A stretch of DNA of 64,000 bases from an uncultured bacterium (GCA_937943575.1 CALEAV010000002.1:1-64000); one strand, 5' to 3'; counted from the stretch's first letter, positions 9,195 to 17,604 are shown. Notes: generated by a model not told the origin, from the sequence alone. Numbers and translations: made by a program.

Positions 9195-9218
9195 TTCCCT
9201 AAGGGGCCGCGGTATAAT
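9191..9218 (+). promoter_or_regulatory. Sigma70-type promoter of transketolase-rpiB operon
   Basis: TTGATT (9191-9196), a 16-nt spacer and a perfect TATAAT (9213-9218) lie 75 nt before the transketolase ATG. The -35 hexamer overlaps the last codon of the DUF599 gene. Confidence 0.65.
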
Positions 9219-9293
9219 GAGGCCGCATCCCGACTGTCCCGGACGCCGGTTCCCGGCCCGGGACCGCCCATCTGTGCCGCAAGGAGAGCCGCC

Positions 9294-11138
9294 ATGCCTG
9301 CGGATCTGGAGCACCTGGCCCGCCTGTCCACCTATCTCCGCTACCTGATTCTGGCCTGTACCACGGAGGCCGGCTCCGGCCACCCCACCTCCTCCTTGTC
9401 GGCGGTGGAGCTCATGGCCGGTCTGCTCTTCGGCGGCACCTTCCGCTATCGCCCCGAGGAGCCGCAGCATCCCAACAACGACCGCCTCATCTTCTCCAAG
9501 GGCCACGCCTCCCCCCTCTTTTACGCCCTGTGGGTGGCGGCCGGGCAGCTCTCCGAGGAGGAGCTCATCCGCCGCTACCGCAAATTGGGCTCGCCGCTGG
9601 AGGGCCATCCCAGCGTGGCCTTCCCCCACGTGGAGGCGGCCACCGGCTCCTTGGGCCAGGGCCTGTCCATCGGGGTGGGCATGGCCCTGAATGCCAAATA
9701 CCTGGACCGCCTGCCATACCGCACCTATGTGCTTTTGGGGGACAGCGAGATGGCGGAGGGCGCGGTGTGGGAGGCGGCGGCCATCGCCGCCCATTACCGC
9801 CTGGACAACCTGGTGGCCGTCATCGACGTCAACCGCCTGGGGCAGCGGGGCGAAACCATGTACGGCCATGATCTGGCCGCCTATGAGCGCCGCCTGGGGG
9901 CCTTCGGCTGGGAGACCTATACCATCGACGGGCATTCCTACCCGGCCATCCTGGCCGCCTACCGGGAGGCCGCCCGGGTCTCCGGCCGCCCGGTGGCCGT
10001 CATCGCCCGCACCGTCAAGGGCAAGGGCGTCTCCTTTCTCGAGGATGTGAACGGCTGGCACGGCAAGGCCCTCAGCCGCCTGGAGCTGGAGCGGGCCCTG
10101 GGCGAGCTGGGGCCGGTGGACCACACCGTGCGGGGGGAGATCACCCGCCCGGCCCATCTCCTCCCCCCCACCCCCGTCAGTCAGCCGGCCCGGCCGCCGG
10201 CCTATGAGGCCGGTGAGAAGGTGGCCACCCGCAAGGCCTTCGGCACCGCCCTGGCCCGCCTCTTCCCCCAGTTCCCCCAGATGGTGAGCCTGGACGGGGA
10301 GGTGAGCAACTCCACCATGGCGGAGATCTTCCGGGAGGCGCAGCCCGGCCGCTTCTTTGAGATGTTTGTGGCGGAGCAGAACATGGTGGGGGTGGGCCTG
10401 GGGCTGGCCCGCCGGGGCAAGCTCCCCTTCGTCTCCTCCTTCGCCGCCTTCCTCACCCGGGCCTTCGACCAGATCCGCATGGCCCAGTACGCCGAGCCCA
10501 ACCTCAAGTTTGTGGGCTCCCATGCCGGGGTCTCCATCGGCGCCGACGGCCCCTCCCAGATGGGCCTGGAGGACCTGGCCATGTTCCGCACCCTGCTGAA
10601 CAGCGTGGTGCTCTATCCCGCGGACGCGGTGGCCACGGAAAAGCTGGTGGAAGAGATGGCCCGCTATCCCGGCATCGCCTACCTGCGCACCACCCGGGAG
10701 GCCACCCCGGTGATCTATGACCCGGCGGAGAACTTCCCCATCGGGGGGGCCAAGGTGCTGCGCCGCAGTCCCCAGGACCAGGTGACGGTGGTCACCGCCG
10801 GCATCACCCTCTTCGAGGCCCTCACCGCCCAGGAGGAGCTGGCCAAAGAAGGGATTTTCATCCGGGTCATCGATCTTTATTCGGTGAAGCCGGTGGACGC
10901 CGTCACCCTGAGGCAGGCCGCGGCGGAGACCCGGGCCATCGTCACGGTGGAGGATCACTTCCCCGAGGGCGGTCTGGGGGAGGCGGTTATGAGCGCTCTC
11001 GCCACCGTGCCCACGCCGGTCTATTCCCTGGCGGTGCGCCAAAAACCCCAAAGCGGCAGTCCCCGGGAGCTCCTGGAGCTGGAGGGGATCTCCGCCGGAG
11101 CCATCATCCGCCAGGTGAAGGCCATCCTGGGGGGCTGA
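9294..11138 (+). CDS. tkt: Transketolase (single-chain)
   Basis: 614 aa. Thiamine-diphosphate enzyme moving two-carbon ketol units in the non-oxidative pentose phosphate pathway. Visible features: the N-terminal GSGHPTSSLS substrate/cofactor His (about 30), KGHASPLFYA (about 68), the ThDP/Mg motif GDSEMAEGAVWEAAAIAAHYRLDNLVAVIDVN split over about 147-178, KGKGVSFLEDVNGWHGK, the C-terminal pyrimidine domain MVSLDGEVSNST and the catalytic Glu in EMFVAEQNMVG. It is shorter than the ~660 aa enterobacterial enzyme and resembles the compact forms in which N- and C-terminal halves are fused. AAGGAGAG lies 7 nt before the ATG. It sits 12 nt before rpiB in the same operon, consistent with a pentose-phosphate role. 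Confidence 0.93.
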   Translation: MPADLEHLARLSTYLRYLILACTTEAGSGHPTSSLSAVELMAGLLFGGTFRYRPEEPQHPNNDRLIFSKGHASPLFYALWVAAGQLSEEELIRRYRKLGSPLEGHPSVAFPHVEAATGSLGQGLSIGVGMALNAKYLDRLPYRTYVLLGDSEMAEGAVWEAAAIAAHYRLDNLVAVIDVNRLGQRGETMYGHDLAAYERRLGAFGWETYTIDGHSYPAILAAYREAARVSGRPVAVIARTVKGKGVSFLEDVNGWHGKALSRLELERALGELGPVDHTVRGEITRPAHLLPPTPVSQPARPPAYEAGEKVATRKAFGTALARLFPQFPQMVSLDGEVSNSTMAEIFREAQPGRFFEMFVAEQNMVGVGLGLARRGKLPFVSSFAAFLTRAFDQIRMAQYAEPNLKFVGSHAGVSIGADGPSQMGLEDLAMFRTLLNSVVLYPADAVATEKLVEEMARYPGIAYLRTTREATPVIYDPAENFPIGGAKVLRRSPQDQVTVVTAGITLFEALTAQEELAKEGIFIRVIDLYSVKPVDAVTLRQAAAETRAIVTVEDHFPEGGLGEAVMSALATVPTPVYSLAVRQKPQSGSPRELLELEGISAGAIIRQVKAILGG

Positions 11139-11150
11139 GGAGGCGGAGCC

Positions 11151-11606
11151 ATGCGCGTCGGGCTGGCCGCCGATCACGGCGGCTTTGAGCTGAAGGAGCA
11201 GCTGAAAGAGGAGATCCAAGCCCTGGGCCACGAGGTGGTGGATTTCGGGGCCCTGGAATACAACCCCGCCGACGACTTCCCCGATTTTGTCATCCCCTTG
11301 GCGCAAGCGGTGGCCGAGGGCCGGGTGGAGCGGGGGATTGCCATCTGCGGCAGCGGGGTCGGGGCCTCCATCGCCGCCAACAAGGTGCCCGGGGTCAGAG
11401 CCGCCCTCATCACCGAAATCTACTCCGCCCGCCAGGGGGTGGAGCACGACGACATGAACGTGCTTTGCCTGGGGGGGCGGGTCACCTGCTTTGCCCTGGC
11501 CTGGGAGCTGGTGAAGACTTTCCTCGCGGCCCGCTTCCAGGGCGCGGCGCGCCACCGCCGGCGGCTGGAGAAGATCCACCGGCTGGAGGAGCGCCCCGTC
11601 GCCTGA
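11151..11606 (+). CDS. rpiB: Ribose-5-phosphate isomerase B
   Basis: 151 aa RpiB/LacAB-family isomerase interconverting ribulose 5-phosphate and ribose 5-phosphate. Key residues seen: D8-H9 in AADHGG, catalytic C66 in GIAICGSGVGASI, and the phosphate-loop segment EHDDMNVLCLGGRV (about 103-115). There is AGGAGG upstream and 12 nt to the transketolase stop, so the pair forms a pentose-phosphate operon. Confidence 0.95.
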   Translation: MRVGLAADHGGFELKEQLKEEIQALGHEVVDFGALEYNPADDFPDFVIPLAQAVAEGRVERGIAICGSGVGASIAANKVPGVRAALITEIYSARQGVEHDDMNVLCLGGRVTCFALAWELVKTFLAARFQGAARHRRRLEKIHRLEERPVA

Positions 11607-11656
11607 GAATCCCCCCGAGGGCGCAGGCCCACCTCCGGCCGCCCTCCCCTCCTCCC

Positions 11657-12370
11657 TCACCCCTTCCCTGCCCCGAAGACCTCCCTCCCCTGCAGCCAGC
11701 GGGGCAGGGCCTGCGGGTCGGCCAGGATCTGCGTCATCGCCGCAAGGAGTTCCAGGGGCCCCGCCTGAACGCCGAGTGTTTGGGCCCCCTCGGTAAGCCC
11801 CTGGCTTACGGTCCGGGCAAAGTCGTGGCGGTGTTCATAATAGCGGTCCGGCAGGAGGGCCTCCGCCTCCAGGGAACGCCGGCAGTGCTCTGGATCCAGG
11901 GAGTGCATGGCCCGGCACATGAGGGGCCGCACCGGATAGATGGCGCAGTGGTCCCCGGAGAGGAAGGGGCAGGGGAACTCCCGGCGCCGCCTGGCCAGTT
12001 CCGAGGGGCTGAGCCTCCGGCGCCCCTTCGCCTCCTCCTCAAGAGCCGCCGCCAGTCCCGGCAGGCGCTCCGGGGCCACCCGTTGGGTCAGAAAATCGGC
12101 GATGAGAAAGGCCTCCGGCGGGGTCAGCTCCACCTGGTTGTAGCAGCAGTAACTGCAGCCCGACCGGCAGACGACGGGCTCAGGGAGCGGGTGGGCCGCC
12201 TCAAAGTGGCGCACGGCCCATTCCCACAGGAGATGAGCCTCCCGGGTGACGGCCAGCAGGGCGGCGGCCGGATCCGGAGCACCGCGGGCTTCCGCCAGGC
12301 GGCGGGCCACCCCGGCAATGAGGAGGGCGGGCGAGAGCATGACCGACTCCCGGGAGAGTTTGTGCAGCAT
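11657..12370 (-). CDS. YkgJ-family cysteine cluster protein
   Basis: About 237 aa. The cysteine arrangement CRSGCSYCC (middle) followed by CPFLSGDHCAIYPVRPLMCR identifies the YkgJ zinc/iron-chelating cluster family; the biochemical role of the family is unknown, with some members linked to Fe-S or metal chemistry. No signal peptide is seen. Start choice is uncertain: ATG 12370 has AAGG about 9 nt upstream, while ATG 12379, ATG 12394 and TTG 12412 are also in frame. It is divergent from selD, and its upstream region contains the selD promoter with a GACCTT/AAGGTC inverted repeat that could serve both genes. Confidence 0.75.
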   Translation of the reverse strand: MLHKLSRESVMLSPALLIAGVARRLAEARGAPDPAAALLAVTREAHLLWEWAVRHFEAAHPLPEPVVCRSGCSYCCYNQVELTPPEAFLIADFLTQRVAPERLPGLAAALEEEAKGRRRLSPSELARRRREFPCPFLSGDHCAIYPVRPLMCRAMHSLDPEHCRRSLEAEALLPDRYYEHRHDFARTVSQGLTEGAQTLGVQAGPLELLAAMTQILADPQALPRWLQGREVFGAGKG

Positions 12371-12425
12371 CTTTCCCATCCTTACCACAACCATCCCTCC
12401 AAAACCAGCCAAACCCTGACCTTAC

Positions 12426-12454
12426 TTGCCAGCAAGGTCAAACTCGGATAAAAT
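12426..12454 (+). promoter_or_regulatory. selD promoter with overlapping inverted repeat
   Basis: TTGCCA (12426-12431), a 17-nt spacer and TAAAAT (12449-12454). An inverted repeat GACCTT (12418-12423) / AAGGTC (12434-12439) brackets the -35 box and is a plausible operator. The predicted leader of about 160 nt contains the GC-rich repeat at 12471-12603. Confidence 0.55.
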
Positions 12455-12470
12455 TAATAATGATTACTTG

Positions 12471-12603
12471 AGGGAGGGCCGGGGGAGCCTGGCTTCCCCG
12501 CCCTCCCCTCAATCTCCCCTCCCCACCCCCCGATACGGGGTTGGGGGAGTGGGTGTAGGAGAGGGGGCAGGGGTCAACGACTCCTGGCCCCCTCTCCCAT
12601 ATA
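12471..12603. repeat. GC-rich structured intergenic repeat, copy A
   Basis: Two successive inverted repeats: GGGAGGG...CCCTCCC flanking 12472-12509, and GGGGC/AGGGGTC paired with GACTCCT/GGCCCC at about 12560-12590. A closely similar element with the same order of blocks lies at 53763-53905. It occupies the 5' leader of selD and ends 16 nt before the start codon. Confidence 0.6.
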
Positions 12604-12619
12604 AATGCGGGGAAACGCC

Positions 12620-13672
12620 ATGACGGAACAGGCATACAAGCCGCTGATGGAGCAGGTGCGGGCGGCGGGGTGAGCTGCCAAGCTTCCTCCCGGGTTGTTG
12701 GAGGAAATCCTGGCAAGCCTGCCCCGCCGGGCCCACCCGGATCTGCTCGTGGGGCTGGAGACCGCGGATGATGCGGGGGTCTACCGGCTGACGCCGGAGA
12801 TCGCCCTCATCCAGACGGTGGATTTTTTCACCCCGGTGGTGAACGACCCCTTCACCTTCGGGCAGATCGCTGCGGCCAATGCCTTAAGCGACGTCTTCGC
12901 CATGGGCGGGCGGCCGCTGACGGCCATGAACATCGTCTGCTACCCCAGCGCCACGGTGCCCAAGGAGGTGCTGAAAGACATCCTGGCCGGGGGGCTGGAC
13001 AAGATCCACGAGGCCGGGGCGCTTCTGGTGGGCGGCCACAGCGTGGATGACACCGAGCTCAAGTACGGGCTGGCGGTGACGGGAGTGGTGCACCCGGAGC
13101 GGGTCCTCACCAACGCCGGGGCCCGCCCCGGGGATGTGCTGCTGCTTACCAAGCCGGTGGGCACGGGCATCATCGCCACGGCCATGAAAGGCCGCCTGGC
13201 CTCCCCCGAGGCCGAGGCCGGGGCGGTGGCGGTGATGACCGCCCTCAACCGCCTCCCCGAGGAGGCCCTGGCCCCCGGCGCGGTCCACGGCCTCACGGAT
13301 ATCACCGGCTTCGGGCTTCTGGGTCATGCCCTGGAGATGGCGGTGGCCAGCCGGGTGGAGCTGACCCTTTTTGCCGGCCGGGTGCCGCTCCTCCCCGGGG
13401 CCTACGATTACGCCGCCATGGGGCTGGTGCCGGCCGGGAGCTTTGCCAACCGCAATTTCTGCGCCAAAAGTCTCATGGTGGACCCCGGGGTGGACCCGGT
13501 GCTCCTGGATCTTCTGGCCGACGCCCAGACCAACGGCGGCCTCCTCCTCGCCGCGGCCCCGGAGGCGGCCGACGCCCTCCTCACCGCCCTCCACCGGGAG
13601 GGCTTCCCCCACGCCGCCCTGATCGGCGAGGTCACCGCCGCCGGCCCCGGCTGCATCCGCCTGGCGCCGTAA
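12620..13672 (+). CDS. selD: Selenophosphate synthetase, itself a selenoprotein (in-frame UGA = Sec18)
   Basis: ATP-dependent synthesis of selenophosphate from selenide, the Se donor for Sec-tRNA. From ATG 12620 the frame reads 17 codons, a TGA at 12671-12673, then continues without interruption to 13672: 350 aa including Sec, the normal SelD length. The UGA falls at the family's active-site position: Sec18-Ala-Ala-Lys21 corresponds to Cys17-x-x-Lys20 of E. coli SelD. Downstream are ADDAGVY, the glycine-rich VDFFTPVVNDPFTFGQIAAANALSD Mg-ATP segment, VGGHSVDD, TDITGFGLLGH and the C-terminal NGGLLLA. A naive start at TTG 12695 would remove the catalytic residues. A SECIS-like hairpin follows the UGA immediately. 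Sec incorporation itself is inferred. Confidence 0.93.
12677..12714 (+). promoter_or_regulatory. Bacterial SECIS element in selD
   Basis: Hairpin just 3' of the UGA: lower stem GCCA (12677-12680)/TGGC (12711-12714), internal loop, upper stem TTCCTCC (12684-12690)/GGAGGAA (12700-12706), apical loop of nine bases containing GGGTTGT (12691-12699). The loop starts 17 nt after the UGA and has a GGUU-type sequence as in known bacterial SECIS loops read by SelB. Confidence 0.75.
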
Positions 13673-13806
13673 CAACAGAGGAAATGGAAAACGCCTGGCA
13701 GAGGTTTTGACCCTTATCGCCGCCCGGGGGACGAATTCCTGGGCCCAAAAGAACCTGGAGATGAAGAACCGGCATCCCCGGCGGCGGCCCCCTCACCCTG
13801 CCCCTG

Positions 13807-14226
13807 ATGCTCCGGCTCTACCTGGCCGGCTGCCCCGGTCTGGGACGCCTGGGACGGGCCGCCAGGGAAAATGTGGAGGCGGCTTTGGGACGACTGGTCC
13901 GGAACGGCGAGATCGTCCTGGAGGATGAGCTGGGGCAGCGGCGACCCGAAGGCAGGGTGGCGCGGCTGGCGGGCACTCCCCCCGTAGTGGAGCGTCCGGC
14001 GGGCATCCGCAAACTGGAGGAGATCCCGCCCCGGGAGATCTTCCTCCTCATGGACCGCTGGTGGCTGCCCTCCTCCCTTGACGGGCAGGACATGGAAGAG
14101 TATTTTTTCCGGAAAATTCCCGATCATTACGGCTATCAGAGACTCACCCGGAGCCCCCGGCAGCCCCTGAGGAGGCTGTATCAGGTCTGCAGGCGGCGCA
14201 CCCAGCCCCTGTGGCTGGTGAAATAA
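13807..14226 (+). CDS. Hypothetical protein, possible C-terminal fragment of a larger gene
   Basis: 139 aa, basic, no signal peptide. The composition and pattern (short helical RLGRAARENVEAALGRLVRNGEI, then RRPEGRVARLAGTPPVVERP and LEEIPPREIFLLM) recall the winged-helix tail and following EEIPP segment at the C-terminus of DUF3320-type helicase proteins; this is a weak recognition. The frame stays open 14 codons before the ATG with no better start and no ribosome site, so it could be a 3' remnant. The region to selD (13673-13806) has no other clear gene. Confidence 0.4.
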   Translation: MLRLYLAGCPGLGRLGRAARENVEAALGRLVRNGEIVLEDELGQRRPEGRVARLAGTPPVVERPAGIRKLEEIPPREIFLLMDRWWLPSSLDGQDMEEYFFRKIPDHYGYQRLTRSPRQPLRRLYQVCRRRTQPLWLVK

Positions 14227-14445
14227 ACGAAACGGTGGCCGGGCCGGCCGGGGGAAGAGGCGGCGTCAGCAACGACATGCCGGGAGAGGGCGCCGAACAT
14301 CGGCGGGGCCGGTCCCCCCGTCTGCGCCTTCTCCCCCCTTCCCAGGGGGGTGGGCGAGGAGGTACCGCCAGGGTGGGCCGGGGCACCGCCCTTTTGCCCT
14401 GCCCCCCACACAACCGGCCGGGACCGGCCGAACCGGAGGGTAGAT

Positions 14446-14640
14446 ATGCCCCGCTGGTGTGACCTTAGCTGTCCGGAGGCCTCCTTTCCGCCCGCCGAGG
14501 CGGTGGACGGGGCCGGCTCCTGCCGCACCTTTATGGCCCTCTATTGCGCCAGATTGGGGCAGCTGGTGCACAAACACGGGCTCTGCCAGTGCCCGGATGC
14601 CCCCCCTGCCCAGCCAGACTCTGAAAAGCCTAAGCGCTGA
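14446..14640 (+). CDS. Small cysteine-rich protein (64 aa)
   Basis: 64 aa with Cys at positions 5 and 9 (WCDLSC), then GSCRTFMALYC and HGLCQCPDAPP: seven to eight Cys in a short chain, suggesting a metal- or Fe-S-binding knuckle. GGAGG sits 5 nt before the ATG at 14446, which decides this start over a longer open frame from 14350. I do not recognise the family. There is no operon partner on the same strand. Confidence 0.55.
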   Translation: MPRWCDLSCPEASFPPAEAVDGAGSCRTFMALYCARLGQLVHKHGLCQCPDAPPAQPDSEKPKR

Positions 14641-14909
14641 GACCGCCTCTTGCCTCCCTGGGCTGCCGACCGGCGCCGGGGATGTATCCCCAGAGCATTG
14701 CTCTCGCAATCCCTCCCTCATCTTGCCAGTTTTGTTGCTCCTGAAGGGCGGAAGTTTCCCTTGTCAGGAACCCCATGTGTCAGGGAGATGTGGGAGCAAA
14801 AAGGCGGGCGGCAGGGTTCTTCAGGGAAAAACCCCGGGCCGGAGTCAGCGGTTTCAGGCGACCGGGGCTCACCCTCCTCCCCGAAGAACTCCGCCGGCGG
14901 CGGCCGGCC

Positions 14910-15605
14910 TCACTCCTCCGGGGCCCGCAGGCGGTAGCCCACCCCGGGGTCGGTGAGGAGAAAGGCCGGGCGGGCGGGATTGTCCTCCAGCTTGCGCCTC
15001 AGGTGGCGCACAAAGATGCGCAGATACGCCCCCTGGTCCACAAAGGAGGGGCCCCAGACCTCCTTGAGGAGCTGCCGGTGGGTGACCACCTTGCCGGCGT
15101 GGCGGATGAGCACGGTGAGGAGCTTGTATTCCGTGGGGGTGAGATGCACCTCCTCGCCGCCCCGGAAGACCCGGCGCTTCTCCAGATCCACCCGGATGTT
15201 CCCCACCTCGAAGACCGTCTCCTCCCGGCCCTCCCGGTCCTGCATGGAGCGGCGCAGGGCCACCCGGATGCGGGCCAGGAGCTCCCCCACCCCGAAGGGT
15301 TTGGTGAGGTAGTCGTCGGCGCCGGCATCCAGGGTGATCACCTTCTCCCGCTCCTGATCCCGGGCGGAGAGCACGATGATGGGTACCCGGGACCATTGGC
15401 GCACCTGCCGGATGATCTCCAGGCCCTCCAGGTCCGGCAGGCCCAGATCCAGGAGGATGACCTCCACCGGCTGGGAGGCGGCCAGGCTGAGGCCCTCCCG
15501 GCCGTCGGCCGCCTCCAGAAGCTCATACCCCTGGGTGGGCAGGCTGGCCCGCAAAAACCGCCGGATATGGACGTCGTCCTCAATAAGGAGAATGCGGGGT
15601 TTCAT
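14910..15605 (-). CDS. OmpR/KdpE-like response regulator
   Basis: 231 aa. The receiver domain (residues 1-120) has acidic pair EDD, phospho-acceptor Asp in ILLDLGLPDLEG (about 53), switch Ser/Thr in LSARD and Lys in DYLTKPFG; a C-terminal winged helix (about 135-230) has the OmpR pattern LTPTEYKLLTVLIRHAGKVVTHRQLLKEVWG and VGYRL. The FGVGELLARIRVALRR linker is KdpE-like. ATG 15605 was chosen over a longer frame because it aligns with the family start. It overlaps the kinase gene by 26 nt, so the pair is co-translated. No kdpFABC genes are present in this window, so the target is uncertain. Confidence 0.87.
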   Translation of the reverse strand: MKPRILLIEDDVHIRRFLRASLPTQGYELLEAADGREGLSLAASQPVEVILLDLGLPDLEGLEIIRQVRQWSRVPIIVLSARDQEREKVITLDAGADDYLTKPFGVGELLARIRVALRRSMQDREGREETVFEVGNIRVDLEKRRVFRGGEEVHLTPTEYKLLTVLIRHAGKVVTHRQLLKEVWGPSFVDQGAYLRIFVRHLRRKLEDNPARPAFLLTDPGVGYRLRAPEE

Positions 15606-17604
15606 GGGGTGCTTGCCCTTGCGGGTGGGGCATCTCCCCGTTGTCGGCGGGGGCATCCTTCCCCAGGGGCAGGGTGAAGCGGAAGACCGCCCCGCCTTCG
15701 GGCCGGTTGGCCGCCTCCATGCGGCCGCCGTGCATCTCCACGATGCTGCGGCAGATGCTCAATCCCAGCCCCACCCCCCGGTGGGTCCCCGGCGCCGCCT
15801 GGTAAAACTTGTCAAAGACCCTGGCCTCGGCTCCGGGGGGCAGACCCGGCCCATGATCCGCCACCTCCACCACCACCTCCCCCTTGCTCCGATGGGCCTT
15901 GAGGGTGATGGGCCGATCCCCGGGGCTGTATTTGAGGGCGTTGTCCAACAGGTTGATCAAGACCCGCTCCAGGAGGATGGCATCCACCTGCACCAGCGGC
16001 AGGTCGGGGTCCAGCTCCAGGACCAGGGGCCGTCCTTGCAGCCGGGTTTCCAGCTGGTGGAGGGCGCTTCCCAGCACCTCCTCCAGGTCATGCCAGTCCG
16101 GGTGCAGCTCCACCCGCCCGGACTCAAGGCGGCTCATCTCCAGGAGGTTGTGCACCAGCCGGTCCAGACGGCGGGCTTCCTCATAGATGTTGTGGGCCAG
16201 CTCCGCCCGGGTGGCTTTGTCCAGCCCGGGGTTCTCCAGCAGGGTGCTGGCGGAGCCGGCGATGACGGTGAGGGGAGTCCTGAGATCATGGGACACCGAG
16301 CTCAGGAGAATATTGCGCAGGCGCTCCGCCTCGATCTCCACCTGGGCCGCCCGGGCCTGACGGGAGAGCTCCTCCCGCTCCAGGGCCAGGCCCACCTGCC
16401 GGGCCAATCCCTGGAGGAGGGGGAGCATTTCCGAGACGACGAGACCCTGGTCCGGCAACTCCACCCGCAATACCCCCACGGGGTCCTGCGGCGGGCCTAA
16501 AGGCACATACAGGGCCCTGACCGCCGGCAGGGTGTCCGTACCGGCCCCGGCGGGGTGACGGTGGCGGTAGACCCAGCGGGCCACCATGGACTCCCGCACG
16601 TCCTCGGGGAGCGGCGGCCCCGCTGCCAGTGTCAGCTCCCCCTCCGGCCCCGGCAGCAGCACCGACACCCGGGCCTCCAAGACCTCCCCCAGATGGGCCA
16701 CGGCGGTGGCCAGCAGGGTCTCCCGGTTTGCGGCCAAGCTGAGTTTTTGTCCCAACTCCGACATGGCCGCAGCCTGGCGCTCCCTGAGCCTTGCCACCCG
16801 GGCCTGGAAGCGGCTGCGGGCCGTGAGCCCGCTGATGATGATGCTCACGGCCAGCATGACCACCAATGTCAGGGCATAATCCGGGTAGGCGAGGCGGAAC
16901 GACCAGTATTCCGGCACAAAGAGAAAGTCCGCCGCCGCCACCCCCGCCGCCGCCGCCAGAAGGGCGGGCCCCCGGCTCACCGTGGCGGAGATCAGGGCCA
17001 CGGCCAAAAGATAGAGGAGCGCCAGCCCCGTGAAGGAGAGCCAGGGGGAGAGGAGCCCGGCCACCGTGCTCGTGAGACCCACCCCGGCGACGGCCAACCC
17101 GTATTCCCAGAGCCACCTCCGGAAACGGGGGCGGGTCCCCCGGGGGGCGGCACCTTCAGGCTCCCCCTCCGGCAGGGGCACGATCCATACCTCCACCCCG
17201 CTGTGCCTAAGGAGGCAATCCGCCAGGGAGCGGCCCCACAGCCTCGGCCTCCGGCGGCCCCCGGCCTTCCCCACCAGGATGCAGGTGGCCCGGTTCTCCC
17301 GGGCAAACCGGAGGATCTCCGGCCCCACCCGGACCCCGGAGGCCCGCACCACCTGCCCCCCCAGCTGGGCCGCCCACTGCAGGGCCTGGCGGAGGGCCTC
17401 CTGCTTCTGAGGGAGAAGGTCTGCCTGCCCCGGGGTCTCCACCGTCAGCGCAAACCAGTCGGCTCCCAGGGCCGCAGCCCGACGGTGGGCGAGGCGCACC
17501 AGCTCCAGGGCGCCCTCCGAGGGCGGCAGGCAGACCACCAGCCGCGGCCTCCCCTCCGTCCCGGCGGCGGTCTCCTTGGGCGGCGCCTGGACCCCTTCCG
17601 GCAT
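15580..17604 (-). CDS. KdpD-like sensor histidine kinase lacking the N-terminal KdpD domain
   Basis: 674 aa. Order: universal-stress-protein-like domain (about 20-150, VVCLPPSEGALELVRLAHRRAAALGADWFALTVE), DUF4118 four-helix membrane module (about 165-270), GAF-like domain (about 285-410), HisKA (phospho-His in SSVSHDLRTPLTV, about 440) and HATPase (N box LINLLDNALKYSP, G boxes DHGPGLPPG and GVGLGLSI). Full KdpD is ~890 aa and starts with a ~210 aa Walker-containing KdpD domain; that part is absent here and the gene begins directly at the USP domain. GGAAGG is close upstream of the ATG. The input may therefore differ from K+ sensing; inference. Confidence 0.87.
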   Translation of the reverse strand: MPEGVQAPPKETAAGTEGRPRLVVCLPPSEGALELVRLAHRRAAALGADWFALTVETPGQADLLPQKQEALRQALQWAAQLGGQVVRASGVRVGPEILRFARENRATCILVGKAGGRRRPRLWGRSLADCLLRHSGVEVWIVPLPEGEPEGAAPRGTRPRFRRWLWEYGLAVAGVGLTSTVAGLLSPWLSFTGLALLYLLAVALISATVSRGPALLAAAAGVAAADFLFVPEYWSFRLAYPDYALTLVVMLAVSIIISGLTARSRFQARVARLRERQAAAMSELGQKLSLAANRETLLATAVAHLGEVLEARVSVLLPGPEGELTLAAGPPLPEDVRESMVARWVYRHRHPAGAGTDTLPAVRALYVPLGPPQDPVGVLRVELPDQGLVVSEMLPLLQGLARQVGLALEREELSRQARAAQVEIEAERLRNILLSSVSHDLRTPLTVIAGSASTLLENPGLDKATRAELAHNIYEEARRLDRLVHNLLEMSRLESGRVELHPDWHDLEEVLGSALHQLETRLQGRPLVLELDPDLPLVQVDAILLERVLINLLDNALKYSPGDRPITLKAHRSKGEVVVEVADHGPGLPPGAEARVFDKFYQAAPGTHRGVGLGLSICRSIVEMHGGRMEAANRPEGGAVFRFTLPLGKDAPADNGEMPHPQGQAPHETPHSPY

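Noticed and set aside
8463-11660. Very long open frame (over 1000 codons) on the minus strand opposite transketolase and rpiB
   Set aside because: It is antisense to strongly supported genes, has Gly/His/Gln-rich low-complexity translation and no ribosome site; typical GC-rich artefact. The same applies to the long antisense frames at 24071-27571 (-) and 19679-23350 (+).
12671-12673. UGA in selD as a nonsense mutation or pseudogene
   Set aside because: Its position equals the catalytic Sec/Cys site, flanking sequence on both sides matches SelD and a SECIS-like hairpin follows directly.
14910-17604. A complete kdp operon
   Set aside because: Only the regulatory pair is present and the kinase lacks the KdpD domain; no kdpF, A, B or C frame was found on either side.
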